Shown in pieces: positions 1-8,482 of a stretch of 64,000 nt of DNA. Each line of letters opens with the position of its first letter. Positions within the stretch are counted from its first letter, which is position 1. Below the pieces are notes generated by a model. That model saw nothing but the letters and a program-made list of their open reading frames with translations. It was not told the origin of the DNA and searched no databases. Both the position numbers and the translations under genes were made by a program. The stretch is from Pseudoclavibacter chungangensis (GTDB lineage Bacteria; Actinomycetota; Actinomycetes; Actinomycetales; Microbacteriaceae): contig NZ_JACCFV010000001.1 of assembly GCF_013410545.1 (NCBI RefSeq), positions 3,286,001-3,350,000 on the forward strand. The letters run 5' to 3'.

Positions 1-65
1 GCGAACCAGCGCACGATCCGCGGACGCCGCGGAAGCGGATCGAGCAGCGGCGCATCGCCGACCAT
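1..65 (-). CDS. N-terminal fragment of an unidentified gene, cut by the window edge
   Basis: An open frame runs from an ATG at 65 to the window edge without a stop, giving about 21 residues that begin MVGDAPLLDPLPRRPRIVRW. A purine-rich stretch just upstream on the minus strand (complement of about 70-85, GGGAGGGGAGG) could be its ribosome binding site. The fragment is too short to assign a family. It is divergent from the ABC transporter pair, and a regulator or sensor kinase is common in that position, but nothing in the sequence proves this. Confidence 0.45.
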   Translation of the reverse strand, partial: MVGDAPLLDPLPRRPRIVRWF

Positions 66-354
66 CGAAACCCGCCTCCCCTCCCGGCGAAGCCGTTCGC
101 CGCCGCGACCCACCGGCCCCTGCGAGCGTACGACCGAGCCGACCGAGCGACCACCACCCACGGGCTGAGGCACACGGGACGGACGGCCTCGACGCTTCCA
201 CCCGTGGCCGGTGTCCCCCGCGGAACACGCTCCGTAGCGTGCTGGACATCCCGGCACCACCGAGCACCGCCCCCGACTCCACTCCAGCGCGGCACCACCA
301 CCCCCGGCACCGACCGCGGCTCGGCACCGACCGCGCACCGAAAGGCACCGACGC
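66..354. other. Intergenic region between divergent genes
   Basis: About 290 bases hold no convincing gene. Short frames here are proline- and arginine-rich and lack a start with a ribosome binding site. The region must carry the promoters of the leftward fragment and the rightward ABC operon. GAAAGG at about 339-344 is a plausible ribosome binding site for the ABC ATPase start. Confidence 0.5.
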
Positions 355-1089
355 ATGCACACGACAAGCGACCCCGAGACCCGCCGACCTGACGCCCCGG
401 GAACCACCTGGCTGCTCCGGGCCGAACGGATCGGCAAGCACTACGGGCACACCACGGCACTGCGTGACGCGTCGCTCACCCTGCAACCGGGCGAAGCGGT
501 CGCGATCACCGGGCCCAGCGGATCGGGGAAGTCCACGCTGCTCCACGCCCTCGCGGGCATCATCGCCGTCGATACCGGCGACATCGTCGTGCGGCGCCCC
601 GACGGCAGCGGCGTCGAGGACCTCGCGACGCTCGCCGACGCCGAACGCTCGGCGTTCCGCCTGCACCGATTCGGCTTCGTGTTCCAGCAGGGCCTGCTCG
701 TCCCCGAGCTCACGGCGGGCGAGAACGTCGCGCTCCCGCTCCTGCTCGCGGGCAGCTCCCGCGCGCAGGCGCTGCAGCGGGCGGACGCGGAACTGGCCCG
801 GCTCGACCTGGCGGGCCTCGGCGAGCGCCGCCCCGGCCAGCTCTCCGGCGGCCAGGCGCAGCGGGTCGCGATCGCCCGCGCGCTCGTCACCGGCCCCACG
901 ATCGTGTTCGCCGACGAACCCACGGGCGCGCTCGACTCGCGGACCGCCGAGGATGTGCTCGACGCGCTGCTCGCGACCGTCGACGGCGACGCCCGTGCCC
1001 TCGTGATCGTCACCCACGACGAGCGGGTGGCAGCGCGCTGCGACCGCGTCGTGCACCTGCTCGACGGCCGGATCGTGGACGCACGATGA
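355..1089 (+). CDS. ABC transporter ATP-binding protein (MacB/LolD-like)
   Basis: This 244-residue nucleotide-binding subunit would power the FtsX-type permease encoded next. Walker A GPSGSGKST is at residues 53-61, the signature LSGGQ at about 163-167 and Walker B IVFADEP near 183, followed by a D-loop (GALDS) and the H-loop in VTHDE. Size and motif order match the three-component MacB/LolD/FtsE-like class that exports lipids, peptides or antibiotics or acts on the envelope. The stop overlaps the permease start by 4 bp (ATGA), so the two are translationally coupled. The substrate cannot be read from sequence. Confidence 0.93.
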   Translation: MHTTSDPETRRPDAPGTTWLLRAERIGKHYGHTTALRDASLTLQPGEAVAITGPSGSGKSTLLHALAGIIAVDTGDIVVRRPDGSGVEDLATLADAERSAFRLHRFGFVFQQGLLVPELTAGENVALPLLLAGSSRAQALQRADAELARLDLAGLGERRPGQLSGGQAQRVAIARALVTGPTIVFADEPTGALDSRTAEDVLDALLATVDGDARALVIVTHDERVAARCDRVVHLLDGRIVDAR

Positions 1090-2360
1090 ACGCCTCGCCC
1101 GCCCTGTTGCTCGCCCTCCCGCGTGGCTCGTGGTCGATCCTCACGTGGTTGCAGGTCCTCGCGTCGGCGGTTTCGACGCTGCTCGCCGTCGCCGTCGCGA
1201 TGCTCGCCATCGCCTACGGAACGGTCCCGACGGACGAGCCGGGGTACGCGGTCCTGTCCGTCGCGCTCGCCGGCCTGTCGATCGTCCCGCTCGTCACGCT
1301 GAGCTCGGCGAGCGCGGGCCTCACCGCCCGCAGCCGGGACGACCGACTCGCGACGCTGCGCCTCCTCGGCGCGAGCGCCGCGCGCGTGCGACGGATCGCG
1401 GTGACCGAGGTGACCGTTCTCGCGGCCATCGGCGTCGTCATCGGATCCGCCGTGTCGACGGCGCTCCCCGTCCTGCTCAGCGCGCTCACCGTCCACGGGC
1501 AGCCGCTCCGGGCCGCCGAGCTGTGGCTGCCGTGGTGGCTCGCCGCGTCCCTGCCACCGTTCCTCGTGGCGGTCGCGGCGGTGAGCGGCCTCGTCGGTCT
1601 GCGTCGCGTCGTGCTCTCGCCACTCGGCGTCCGCACACGGCCGGAGGCGCCGCGCATGAGCCCCCTCCGCGTGGTGGCCGCGCTCGTGGTGCTGGCGGGC
1701 GCCGTCGTCGTCACGCGCACCGTCTCGGACAGCTGGGGCGTCGTCGCGGTCGTCGGCGCGCTCGCCCTGACGATGATCGCGGTCATGTCGGTGCTCGGCC
1801 TCGTCGGCCCGTTCGTCGTGTCGCGGCTCGCGGCGGCCCGCGCCCGACGCACGTCCGACCCGGCGCGACTGATCGCTGTACGAGGCGTCGCCGACGATCC
1901 GCGCGCCGCGTGGCGGCAGGTGTCGGCACTCGCACCGGCGGCGTTCGTCCTCGTTCCCGCAGGCAGCATGCTCGGCTATCTCGAGGTCATCGGCGCGAGC
2001 GACAGCCGCGCGATCATGACGACCGATCAGCTCCTGCTGTTCGCCGACGCCCGCACCATGGTGATCGCCCTCGTCGCCGTGACGTTCCTCGTCGTCGCGT
2101 GCCAGATCGCGATCACCCAGACGGCCACCGTCATCGAACGCCGCGAGCTGTCCGTCGCGTTGGACCGGATCGGGATGCCCCGCCGCGAGATCGACCGCGC
2201 CCGGCGCTCGCGCGTGCTGATGCCCGCGAACGTCGCCGTGATCGGTTCGGCACTCGCGGCAGCGCTCATCGCGACGCCGGTCGTTCTGATGGCGCTCGTC
2301 ACGGCGCCACTGTTCATCGCGGCGATCGTCGTCGTCCTCGCGCCCGACCGCGGCGAATAG
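1086..2360 (+). CDS. FtsX-like ABC transporter permease
   Basis: This 424-residue integral membrane protein partners the preceding ATPase. Several hydrophobic segments are visible, starting at about residues 15-40, with others near 55-75 and 105-130 and a group at the C-terminal end. The segment around residues 85-110 (SRDDRLATLRLLGASAARVR) is the cytoplasmic coupling motif typical of FtsX permeases. The ATG overlaps the ATPase stop. Full-length FtsX proteins usually have four helices; the larger number here suggests a duplicated or extended permease of the bacitracin/lantibiotic export or unknown-function type. Confidence 0.85.
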   Translation: MNASPALLLALPRGSWSILTWLQVLASAVSTLLAVAVAMLAIAYGTVPTDEPGYAVLSVALAGLSIVPLVTLSSASAGLTARSRDDRLATLRLLGASAARVRRIAVTEVTVLAAIGVVIGSAVSTALPVLLSALTVHGQPLRAAELWLPWWLAASLPPFLVAVAAVSGLVGLRRVVLSPLGVRTRPEAPRMSPLRVVAALVVLAGAVVVTRTVSDSWGVVAVVGALALTMIAVMSVLGLVGPFVVSRLAAARARRTSDPARLIAVRGVADDPRAAWRQVSALAPAAFVLVPAGSMLGYLEVIGASDSRAIMTTDQLLLFADARTMVIALVAVTFLVVACQIAITQTATVIERRELSVALDRIGMPRREIDRARRSRVLMPANVAVIGSALAAALIATPVVLMALVTAPLFIAAIVVVLAPDRGE

Positions 2361-2432
2361 GGCACTCCCCCGTCCGGATACCCCACCCGTCCTGACGGCG
2401 CGGCGGTCGCACCGGGGCGGGGCCGCGCGTGC

Positions 2433-2454
2433 GCGCAGCGGACAGCCGCTGCGC
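2433..2454. terminator. Hairpin between convergent ftsX-like gene and pheA
   Basis: A 9-bp perfect stem (GCGCAGCGG at 2433-2441, CCGCTGCGC at 2446-2454) with a 4-nt loop directly abuts the pheA stop codon. It has no T-run, as is common in high-GC actinobacteria. Its place between two converging genes suggests it terminates pheA and possibly the permease gene. Confidence 0.6.
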
Positions 2455-3435
2455 TCAGCCGAGCCCATCCGGGTCGCGCTCGAGCGACGCGAGCCACGCC
2501 TCGGCCTCGGCGTAGTGCTCGTCCGTGTCGTTCCCCTCGACCTGCACCGGCGTGCCGTCGGCCTCGGGGTACGAGCCGAGGAAGATCACGTGCGGGCTGT
2601 ACCGCCGCAGCCCGCGCAGCGCATCGGCCACGCGCGCGTCGTGCAGGTGCCCCTCGAGGTCGATCACGAAGCGGTACCGGCCGATGCGCTCGGGGATCGG
2701 GCGCGACGTGATGACCGACATGTTGACGCCGCGCGTCGCGAACTGCTCGAGCATCTGAACAAGCGAGCCCGGACGATCCTCGGGGAGCTCCACGATGAGG
2801 CTCGTCTTGTCGGCGCCCGTGCGCGGCGGGAGCGTCGTCGTCATGCTCACGAGCGCGAAGCGGGTGCGCGCCGTCTTGTTGTCCTCGATGCCCTCGGCGA
2901 GCACGTCCACCTGGATGCGCTCACGGATGTTCGGCGGCGTGATCGCTGCGTCCACCCGGAGCCCCTCGTCGAACAGCGAGCCCGCGCTCGCGATGTTCGA
3001 CGTCGCCGGCAGGTGCGTGTGCCCCGGCAGGTGCGTCGTGAGCCACGCCCGGCACTGGCCGTACGCGACGGGGTGCGCCGCGATCGTCTTGACGTCCTCG
3101 AGCGCCACGCCCGGCCGCACCGCGAGCGAGAACGAGATCGGCACCGTGTACTCGCCGATGATGCGCAGGCCCGGCGTCGTCGCGAGCGCGTCCTGCGACG
3201 CGGTCACGCCGCCCTCGATGCTGTTCTCGATCGCGATCATCGCCGCGACGCTGCGCCCGCTCGTGACGTCCGCGAGCGCCTCGTTCACGTTGTTCACGGG
3301 CTTCCACGGCTTGCCCTGCGCCTGCGGCGCGAGCCGCAGCGCGGCCTCGGTGAACGTGCCCGCGGGCCCGAGATACGAGTACGTCTCGACGCCCGTGTAG
3401 GCGGAGGGGGCAGCGGCGTCGGGGGCGTCGGTCAT
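2455..3435 (-). CDS. pheA: Prephenate dehydratase
   Basis: PheA converts prephenate to phenylpyruvate in phenylalanine synthesis. The 326-residue protein starts its catalytic domain with YLGPAGTFTEAAL at residues 21-33. The catalytic TRF motif lies at about 191-193 within NKTARTRF, and a C-terminal ACT domain (about 211-295) carries a TSRP version of the allosteric ESRP phenylalanine-binding motif. Length fits a monofunctional PheA without chorismate mutase. The ATG at 3435 is preceded by TAGGCT six nt upstream, suggesting a leaderless transcript. The gene is divergent from pgm over only 75 bp. Confidence 0.95.
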   Translation of the reverse strand: MTDAPDAAAPSAYTGVETYSYLGPAGTFTEAALRLAPQAQGKPWKPVNNVNEALADVTSGRSVAAMIAIENSIEGGVTASQDALATTPGLRIIGEYTVPISFSLAVRPGVALEDVKTIAAHPVAYGQCRAWLTTHLPGHTHLPATSNIASAGSLFDEGLRVDAAITPPNIRERIQVDVLAEGIEDNKTARTRFALVSMTTTLPPRTGADKTSLIVELPEDRPGSLVQMLEQFATRGVNMSVITSRPIPERIGRYRFVIDLEGHLHDARVADALRGLRRYSPHVIFLGSYPEADGTPVQVEGNDTDEHYAEAEAWLASLERDPDGLG

Positions 3436-3447
3436 CCCCCAAGCCTA
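3436..3447 (-). promoter_or_regulatory. Leaderless -10 element of pheA
   Basis: On the minus strand TAGGCT (3447-3442) is followed by exactly six nt and the ATG. The same hexamer and spacing recur before the ATP-grasp gene at 23897. Confidence 0.5.
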
Positions 3448-3498
3448 CGAGTCCCGGCGAGCCGCCCCGCGCACTAGCCCCGGGCGACCCGCGGGTGC

Positions 3499-3510
3499 CA
3501 GACTCGGAGC
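3499..3510 (+). promoter_or_regulatory. Possible leaderless -10 element of pgm
   Basis: CAGACT at 3499-3504 lies six nt before the pgm ATG. The intervening CGGAGC also contains GGAG, so a very short leader with weak Shine-Dalgarno pairing is an alternative reading. Confidence 0.4.
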
Positions 3511-5139
3511 ATGCATGAGCGCGCAGGCACCGCAGCCACACCCGCCGATCTCGTCGACCTCGACGCACTGCTGGCGGCGTACACCGACCTCGTCCCCGAC
3601 GTGAACGACCCCACGCAGGCCGTCGCGTTCGGCACCTCGGGCCACCGCGGCTCGAGCCTGCGCACCTCGTTCAACGAGACGCACATCCTCGCGATCACGC
3701 AGGCGATCTGCGAGTACCGGGCGGCCCAGGGCATCACCGGCCCGCTGTTCATCGGCCGCGACACGCACGCGCTCAGCGAGCCCGCCGAGCGCACCGCCTA
3801 CGAGGTGCTCGTCGCGAACGGCGTGCGCGTGCTCGCCGATGCCGACGACTCGTGGGTGCCCACCCCCGCGCTGTCGCACGCGATCATCCGCTACAACGAG
3901 GACAACGAGGACGACCTCGCCGACGGCATCGTCGTGACCCCGAGCCACAACCCGCCCACCGACGGCGGCTTCAAGTACAACCCGCCGAACGGCGGCCCCG
4001 CCGACACGGACGCGACGAGCTGGATCGCCGATCGCGCGAACGAGCTCATCGCGGGCGGCCTCGCCGAGGTGAAGCGCACGAGCGACGTGTCGGACATCGA
4101 GCGCCACGACTTCCGCCGCGAGTACGTCGAGGACCTGCGCAACATCCTCGACCTCGACGCGATCAAGCGCGCCGGCGTGCGCATCGGCGCCGACCCACTC
4201 GGCGGCGCCTCGGTGCGCTACTGGGAGCTCATCGGCACGGAGTACGGCCTCGACCTCACGGTCGTGAACCCGACGGTCGACCCGCAGTGGGGCTTCATGA
4301 CGCTCGACTGGGACGGCAAGATCCGCATGGACCCGTCGTCGCCGTCCGCGATGGCCTCGGTGCTCGCGCACCGCGACGACTTCGACGTCCTCACGGGCAA
4401 CGACGCCGACGCCGACCGGCACGGCATCGTGACGCCCGACGGCGGGCTCATGAACCCGAACCACTACCTCGCGGTCGCGATCGACTACCTCTCGACGCAC
4501 CGCCCCGGCTGGTCGCCGCTCGCGGGCGTCGGCAAGACGCTCGTGTCGAGCTCGATGATCGACCGCGTCGTCGCGTCGCTGCAGAAGAAGCTCGTCGAGG
4601 TTCCCGTCGGGTTCAAGTGGTTCGTGCCCGGCCTGAGCGACGGCAGCGTCGTGTTCGGCGGCGAGGAGTCGGCGGGTGCGTCGTTCGTGCGCCGCGACGG
4701 CTCGGTCTGGACGACCGACAAGGACGGCATCCTGCTCGCACTGCTCGCGGCCGAGATCATCGCCGTGACGGGCAAGACGCCGTCGGCGCGCTATCGGGAG
4801 CTCGTCGCCGAGTTCGGCGAGCCCGCCTACGAGCGCATCGACGCGCCCGCGACGCCCGCGCAGAAGGCCGTGCTGAAGAAGCTCTCGGGCGACGACATCG
4901 CGGCGACCGAGCTCGCGGGCGAGCCGATCACGGCGAAGCTCTCGCACGCGCCCGGCAACGACGCACCGATCGGCGGCGTCAAGGTCGTCACCGAGTCGGC
5001 CTGGTTCGCGGCCCGCCCGAGCGGCACGGAGGACGTGTACAAGATCTACGCCGAGTCGTTCCGCGGCCCCGAGCACCTGCGCCAGGTGCAGGCCGAGGCG
5101 AAGGCGATCGTCGACGCGGCGCTCGCCGCGGCGTCCTGA
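3511..5139 (+). CDS. pgm: Phosphoglucomutase (alpha-D-glucose phosphate-specific)
   Basis: Pgm interconverts glucose 1-phosphate and glucose 6-phosphate, linking galactose, glycogen and cell-wall sugar metabolism to glycolysis. In the 542-residue protein the phosphoserine motif TPSHNPP places the catalytic Ser at about 145. The Mg-binding loop DADADRHG lies near 297-305, the sugar-binding GEESAG at about 385, and the C-terminal phosphate loop in [13 protein letters not shown]. Length and the TPSHNP variant fit the Pgm type rather than ManB/GlmM. An in-frame second ATG lies two codons downstream (MHE, then no other good start). It is divergent from pheA. Confidence 0.95.
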   Translation: MHERAGTAATPADLVDLDALLAAYTDLVPDVNDPTQAVAFGTSGHRGSSLRTSFNETHILAITQAICEYRAAQGITGPLFIGRDTHALSEPAERTAYEVLVANGVRVLADADDSWVPTPALSHAIIRYNEDNEDDLADGIVVTPSHNPPTDGGFKYNPPNGGPADTDATSWIADRANELIAGGLAEVKRTSDVSDIERHDFRREYVEDLRNILDLDAIKRAGVRIGADPLGGASVRYWELIGTEYGLDLTVVNPTVDPQWGFMTLDWDGKIRMDPSSPSAMASVLAHRDDFDVLTGNDADADRHGIVTPDGGLMNPNHYLAVAIDYLSTHRPGWSPLAGVGKTLVSSSMIDRVVASLQKKLVEVPVGFKWFVPGLSDGSVVFGGEESAGASFVRRDGSVWTTDKDGILLALLAAEIIAVTGKTPSARYRELVAEFGEPAYERIDAPATPAQKAVLKKLSGDDIAATELAGEPITAKLSHAPGNDAPIGGVKVVTESAWFAARPSGTEDVYKIYAESFRGPEHLRQVQAEAKAIVDAALAAAS

Positions 5140-5167
5140 CCCGGCGCCACTCCACCGCCGCGCAGAT

Positions 5168-5230
5168 CGAATACCGGGTGGTTTTCGGGGTTCCGGTCGA
5201 CCCGGAACCCCGAAAACCACCCGGTATTCG
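5168..5230. terminator. Family A palindrome, copy 1: 29-bp perfect inverted repeat
   Basis: Arms at 5168-5196 and 5202-5230 are perfect reverse complements around a 5-nt loop (TCGAC). The element sits between the converging pgm and zinc-ribbon genes, so a bidirectional terminator is the simplest role. The core GGGTGGTTTTCGGGGTTCC is shared with the palindrome at 19042-19102, which is more conservation than a terminator needs. Confidence 0.8.
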
Positions 5231-5247
5231 GCGCTCGGCGCGCGGCG

Positions 5248-8200
5248 TCAGGCCGGCGGCAGCGGCGACTCCGGCTGCTGCGGCGACGTCGACGCGCGGC
5301 CCGCGGTCGTGATGCCCTGCTCGAACTCGAGCGCCATCGAATCGCCCGCCGCGTTCGTACACGTCACACCCGTCGCGAGCGTGATCGTGCACGTGAACTC
5401 ACCGACCTGCGTCGGCGTGTTCATCGCGAGCGTCGGCTGCCCGTAGGGGATGTCCTGCGTCAGACACGGGAACGTGTAGCCGTTCGAGTCGAGCCCGACG
5501 ACGGCACCCGACGCGCTCGAGTCGGCACACACCGTGTCGGGGACGGTGAACGCCGGGTTGCTGTGCTGGCACGCGACGCCGTACGTCGGTGACACGACGC
5601 AGCGGAGGTTCGCCGACTCGCTCTGGAACGACGTGAACTCGAAGTTCGGATCGGCCACCGCTGCCGGTGGCTGCTCCGGCGGTGCCGCCTCCGTCTGCTC
5701 CGGCTCGGCCTGCTGCTCCTCGGGCGAGGCCTGCTCGCTCTGCTCGGGCGATTCGGCGACGTCAGACTGACCACCGCGCATCTGGTTGCCGATGATCACG
5801 GCCGAGACGATGAGCAGGATCGACCCGACGACCGCGATCGCGATCGTCCAGAGACGACGCCGCCCCGTCCGGTCGAGTCGACTCCCGCCGGACCCGCCCG
5901 CACCGCCGGAGCCGCCGCCCGGGCCACCAGCCCGCGGGCCACGATCCCCCGCGCCGCCGCGGCCTGCCGGCCCGGCACCGGCGGACTGCGCGGCGCGCTG
6001 CGCGGGCCGCGCTCCGTGGGCGACGTACTCGGCGCCGGGTTCGACGGTGCCGCCGCCCTGCGGCGCTGCCCACTCCGGCGCGGCGGCCGGTGCGGCGCCC
6101 GCGTGCGCGACGCGTGCCGACGGGCTCTCGGTGCCGTCGATCCCCTGCTCGTACCACGGGCGCGCCGAGTCGGCACGGACGTCGTCCCGCTCGTCGTCGG
6201 GCTCGTCCTCGCCGCCGAACCACGCGCCGAGGAGGTCCGCGCCGCCGGCGTTCCCGTCGGCTCCCTGCTGCGCTCGCGCGTCCGGGGCCTGCGCGCCGCG
6301 GGGGCCGCGGTTCGCTTCCTCGATGCTCGGTGCCGCGTCGAACCTGGTCGTCGCGGGCTCCGCGCCGAACCACGATTCGAGTTCCCGCGCCTCGTTCTCG
6401 TCCACGGGCGGACGTCCGGTGGGCGGTGCCGCGTGCTCGGGGGCGCGGTGTTCCGGTGCCCGGTGGGCCGGGGCGCCGTGTGCCGCGTCGTCCGCGGTGC
6501 CATAGCCCGCGGTCGGCGGCTCCGGCTCCCACGCGTCGTGTTCGGGCGCCGCGTGCTCGGGGGCGGCGTGGAACGGTGCCCCGTGTGCCGCGGTGTGCCC
6601 GGGATCCGCGGGAGGCGCGAACGGATCGTCGACCGCCGCGTGCTCCGGGGCGCGATGCTCCGGCTCGCGGTGTTCGGGGGCACGACGTTCCGGCGCCCCC
6701 TGCGCCGGCGAGGTCGGCCACTCGGGGGTCGCCCCGGGACGCGCGAAGGACGCATCGTCCGGCCGCTGGTCGGCCGGCTCCCGGTGCGCGGCCGGGGACT
6801 GTCCGAACGTCGGCTGCGAGGTCGGCTCGTTCGCGAACGGCGGCGCATCGATACCCCGCGGTGCCGGCTCGTTCGCGGTCGGCGAGAACGTCGGAGGGGG
6901 CGTGAAGGCGGCGGGCGCACCGGCCTCCGGTCGGCTCGGCGGGGGTGTCCCCGCGGCCTGCCGACGATCCGGCGTACCGGCTTCACCGACCCGGCGGTCG
7001 TCCGCCGGACGACCGGCGACGCCGGGCGCCTCGAAGATGCTCGGCGCCCCCGACGGACGTGCCTGCGGATGCTGCGGCATCTGCACGATGCCCGTCTGGT
7101 CGAAGTCGCGCGAGGAGATGGGCTGCTCGTCGTCGACCACGGGTCCGCCGGGGCCCGCCCCGGTGAGGAGCTCGTCGAAGCTGCGTGGCGCGCTTCCACC
7201 ACCCTGCCCTGCGGCACCGGCCGCCTCCGGAGCCGGTGGTACGGCGCCGCGTGGCGCCTGCTGTCTCGGCGCCTGCTGTCTCGGCGGCGCGGCCGACTCG
7301 GGCCTGGCGGCCTGCGGTGCCGCGTCGTCGGACTCGCCGAACCAGCTCTCGGGCAGCGGGCCGTCGTCCCCGTCGCGCCGCACAACGCCGTGGACCTGCG
7401 TGGCCGGGATGTCGTCGTCCTGCCACGACGACGACGCCGGGTGCACCTGCGTCGCCGGGACGTCGTCGTCCTGCCACGACGACGCCACCGGATGCATCTG
7501 CGTCGGCGGAATGTCGTCGTCCTGCCACGAGGGCGCCGGGTGCGCCGCCGGGGGGCGCGTCGGCCCGCCGGGCTGCGGAGGCACCGGTCGCGCGTCGGCG
7601 TCGCCCGGGGTCGCCTGCGCACGGTGCGTCGAGTGCTCGCCCGCCGGCGCGTCGTCGCGATCCAGTTCACCGGTCACCGACGAGAAGTTGTCCCACGAGC
7701 CCCGCTCCGAGGCGGCGGCGAAGGGGTCGGGGGCGGCGTGTGCCGAATCGTCGCGGCCCTCGTCGCCCGGCAGCTCCTCGAACCAGCTCGGCATCGAGGA
7801 CTCCGTCCCCGTCGGCGCCGAGACCGGCTCGGGCTCGTGCTCGGCCCGGCTCGGCGGGTTCGGCACGTCCGCGGGTGGTCCGCTCGCGGCCGGTTCCTCC
7901 GGTGGCGCCCACTCGGAGGCGGCCGCGGGAGGCGTCACGGGGACGCCACCGGTCGGGTGCGCCGGCCGGGGTGCCGCCGGCAGCGGACCGTCACCGTAGC
8001 TCAGATCGGGGTTGAACCGTCGCCGACTGCGGCGCATGGGCGCCTCCGTCGGCTGTTCGCCCGCCTCCGGCGAGGGCTGCGGCCCCTTGCGGCGATAGCT
8101 CGAGAAGAAGTCGTCGAGTTCGTCGGGGTCGCGCTCGTCCTCGACCGGGTCCGACGCGAGATGGGGCGGCGTCGGTGAGTTCCACTGCACCCCCTGACCC

Positions 8201-8334
8201 ACCCCGACGGGGCGGTGCGGGACGGCGTTCGATGCGTCGGCGGATGCCGCGGCTGCGCTCAGCTTCGTGCCGCACTCGGGACAGAATCGTTGTCCTTCGT
8301 GCACTTCGAAACCACACGTGGGGCAATAAGCCAT
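5248..8334 (-). CDS. Zinc-ribbon membrane protein with long disordered linker and secreted Cys-rich domain
   Basis: This 1,028-residue protein begins with a zinc ribbon (Cys 4, 7, 18 and 21 in CxxC pairs). A disordered Pro/Ala/acidic linker of about 790 residues follows, then one membrane helix at about 827-848 (LWTIAIAVVGSILLIVSAVI), an acidic Glu/Gln stretch and an outside domain of about 130 residues with six cysteines (LRCVV, VACQH, TVCAD, FPCLT, FTCTI, VTCTN). The last domain resembles actinobacterial SGNIxC-type secreted domains (DUF6636-like), from memory. The linker holds three 17-residue SWQDDD(I/V) repeats, EHRAPEH-like repeats and four acidic WF motifs. AGGAGGT precedes the ATG. 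Function unknown; a cytoplasm-to-envelope sensor or scaffold is an inference. Confidence 0.85.
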   Translation of the reverse strand: MAYCPTCGFEVHEGQRFCPECGTKLSAAAASADASNAVPHRPVGVGQGVQWNSPTPPHLASDPVEDERDPDELDDFFSSYRRKGPQPSPEAGEQPTEAPMRRSRRRFNPDLSYGDGPLPAAPRPAHPTGGVPVTPPAAASEWAPPEEPAASGPPADVPNPPSRAEHEPEPVSAPTGTESSMPSWFEELPGDEGRDDSAHAAPDPFAAASERGSWDNFSSVTGELDRDDAPAGEHSTHRAQATPGDADARPVPPQPGGPTRPPAAHPAPSWQDDDIPPTQMHPVASSWQDDDVPATQVHPASSSWQDDDIPATQVHGVVRRDGDDGPLPESWFGESDDAAPQAARPESAAPPRQQAPRQQAPRGAVPPAPEAAGAAGQGGGSAPRSFDELLTGAGPGGPVVDDEQPISSRDFDQTGIVQMPQHPQARPSGAPSIFEAPGVAGRPADDRRVGEAGTPDRRQAAGTPPPSRPEAGAPAAFTPPPTFSPTANEPAPRGIDAPPFANEPTSQPTFGQSPAAHREPADQRPDDASFARPGATPEWPTSPAQGAPERRAPEHREPEHRAPEHAAVDDPFAPPADPGHTAAHGAPFHAAPEHAAPEHDAWEPEPPTAGYGTADDAAHGAPAHRAPEHRAPEHAAPPTGRPPVDENEARELESWFGAEPATTRFDAAPSIEEANRGPRGAQAPDARAQQGADGNAGGADLLGAWFGGEDEPDDERDDVRADSARPWYEQGIDGTESPSARVAHAGAAPAAAPEWAAPQGGGTVEPGAEYVAHGARPAQRAAQSAGAGPAGRGGAGDRGPRAGGPGGGSGGAGGSGGSRLDRTGRRRLWTIAIAVVGSILLIVSAVIIGNQMRGGQSDVAESPEQSEQASPEEQQAEPEQTEAAPPEQPPAAVADPNFEFTSFQSESANLRCVVSPTYGVACQHSNPAFTVPDTVCADSSASGAVVGLDSNGYTFPCLTQDIPYGQPTLAMNTPTQVGEFTCTITLATGVTCTNAAGDSMALEFEQGITTAGRASTSPQQPESPLPPA
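7391..7545 (-). repeat. Three in-frame 51-bp repeats in the zinc-ribbon gene
   Basis: Three units with a 51-bp period encode variants of SWQDDDIPATQVHP (17 residues each, about residues 263-315). Both the DNA and the protein are repeated, indicating recent expansion by slippage or unequal exchange. Confidence 0.8.
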
Positions 8335-8350
8335 CGTGACCTCCTGGGGA
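8335..8350 (-). promoter_or_regulatory. Strong ribosome binding site of the zinc-ribbon gene
   Basis: The minus strand reads AGGAGGTCACG directly before the ATG at 8334. It is one of the closest matches to the anti-Shine-Dalgarno sequence in the window and fixes this start. Confidence 0.7.
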
Positions 8351-8482
8351 GCGTGAGTGGGATCCCGTCACTCCATTCACTCCAGTATTGCGGACTCGGC
8401 GCCGATTCCCACTGAGAACACAGTTCTTGCATCTCCGGTCGGCCATTACATCCCCTCCCGGGAGGAGACCTCCGCGCACCGT

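Noticed and set aside
441..2468. 675-residue frame antisense to the ABC genes
   Set aside because: Low-complexity Arg/Asp/Gly product overlapping well-supported ABC ATPase and permease genes.
6016..8178. 720-residue frame antisense to the zinc-ribbon gene
   Set aside because: Arginine-rich shadow of a proline-rich gene; no ribosome binding site and no recognisable domain. The minus-strand protein has a zinc ribbon, membrane helix and a strong AGGAGGT.
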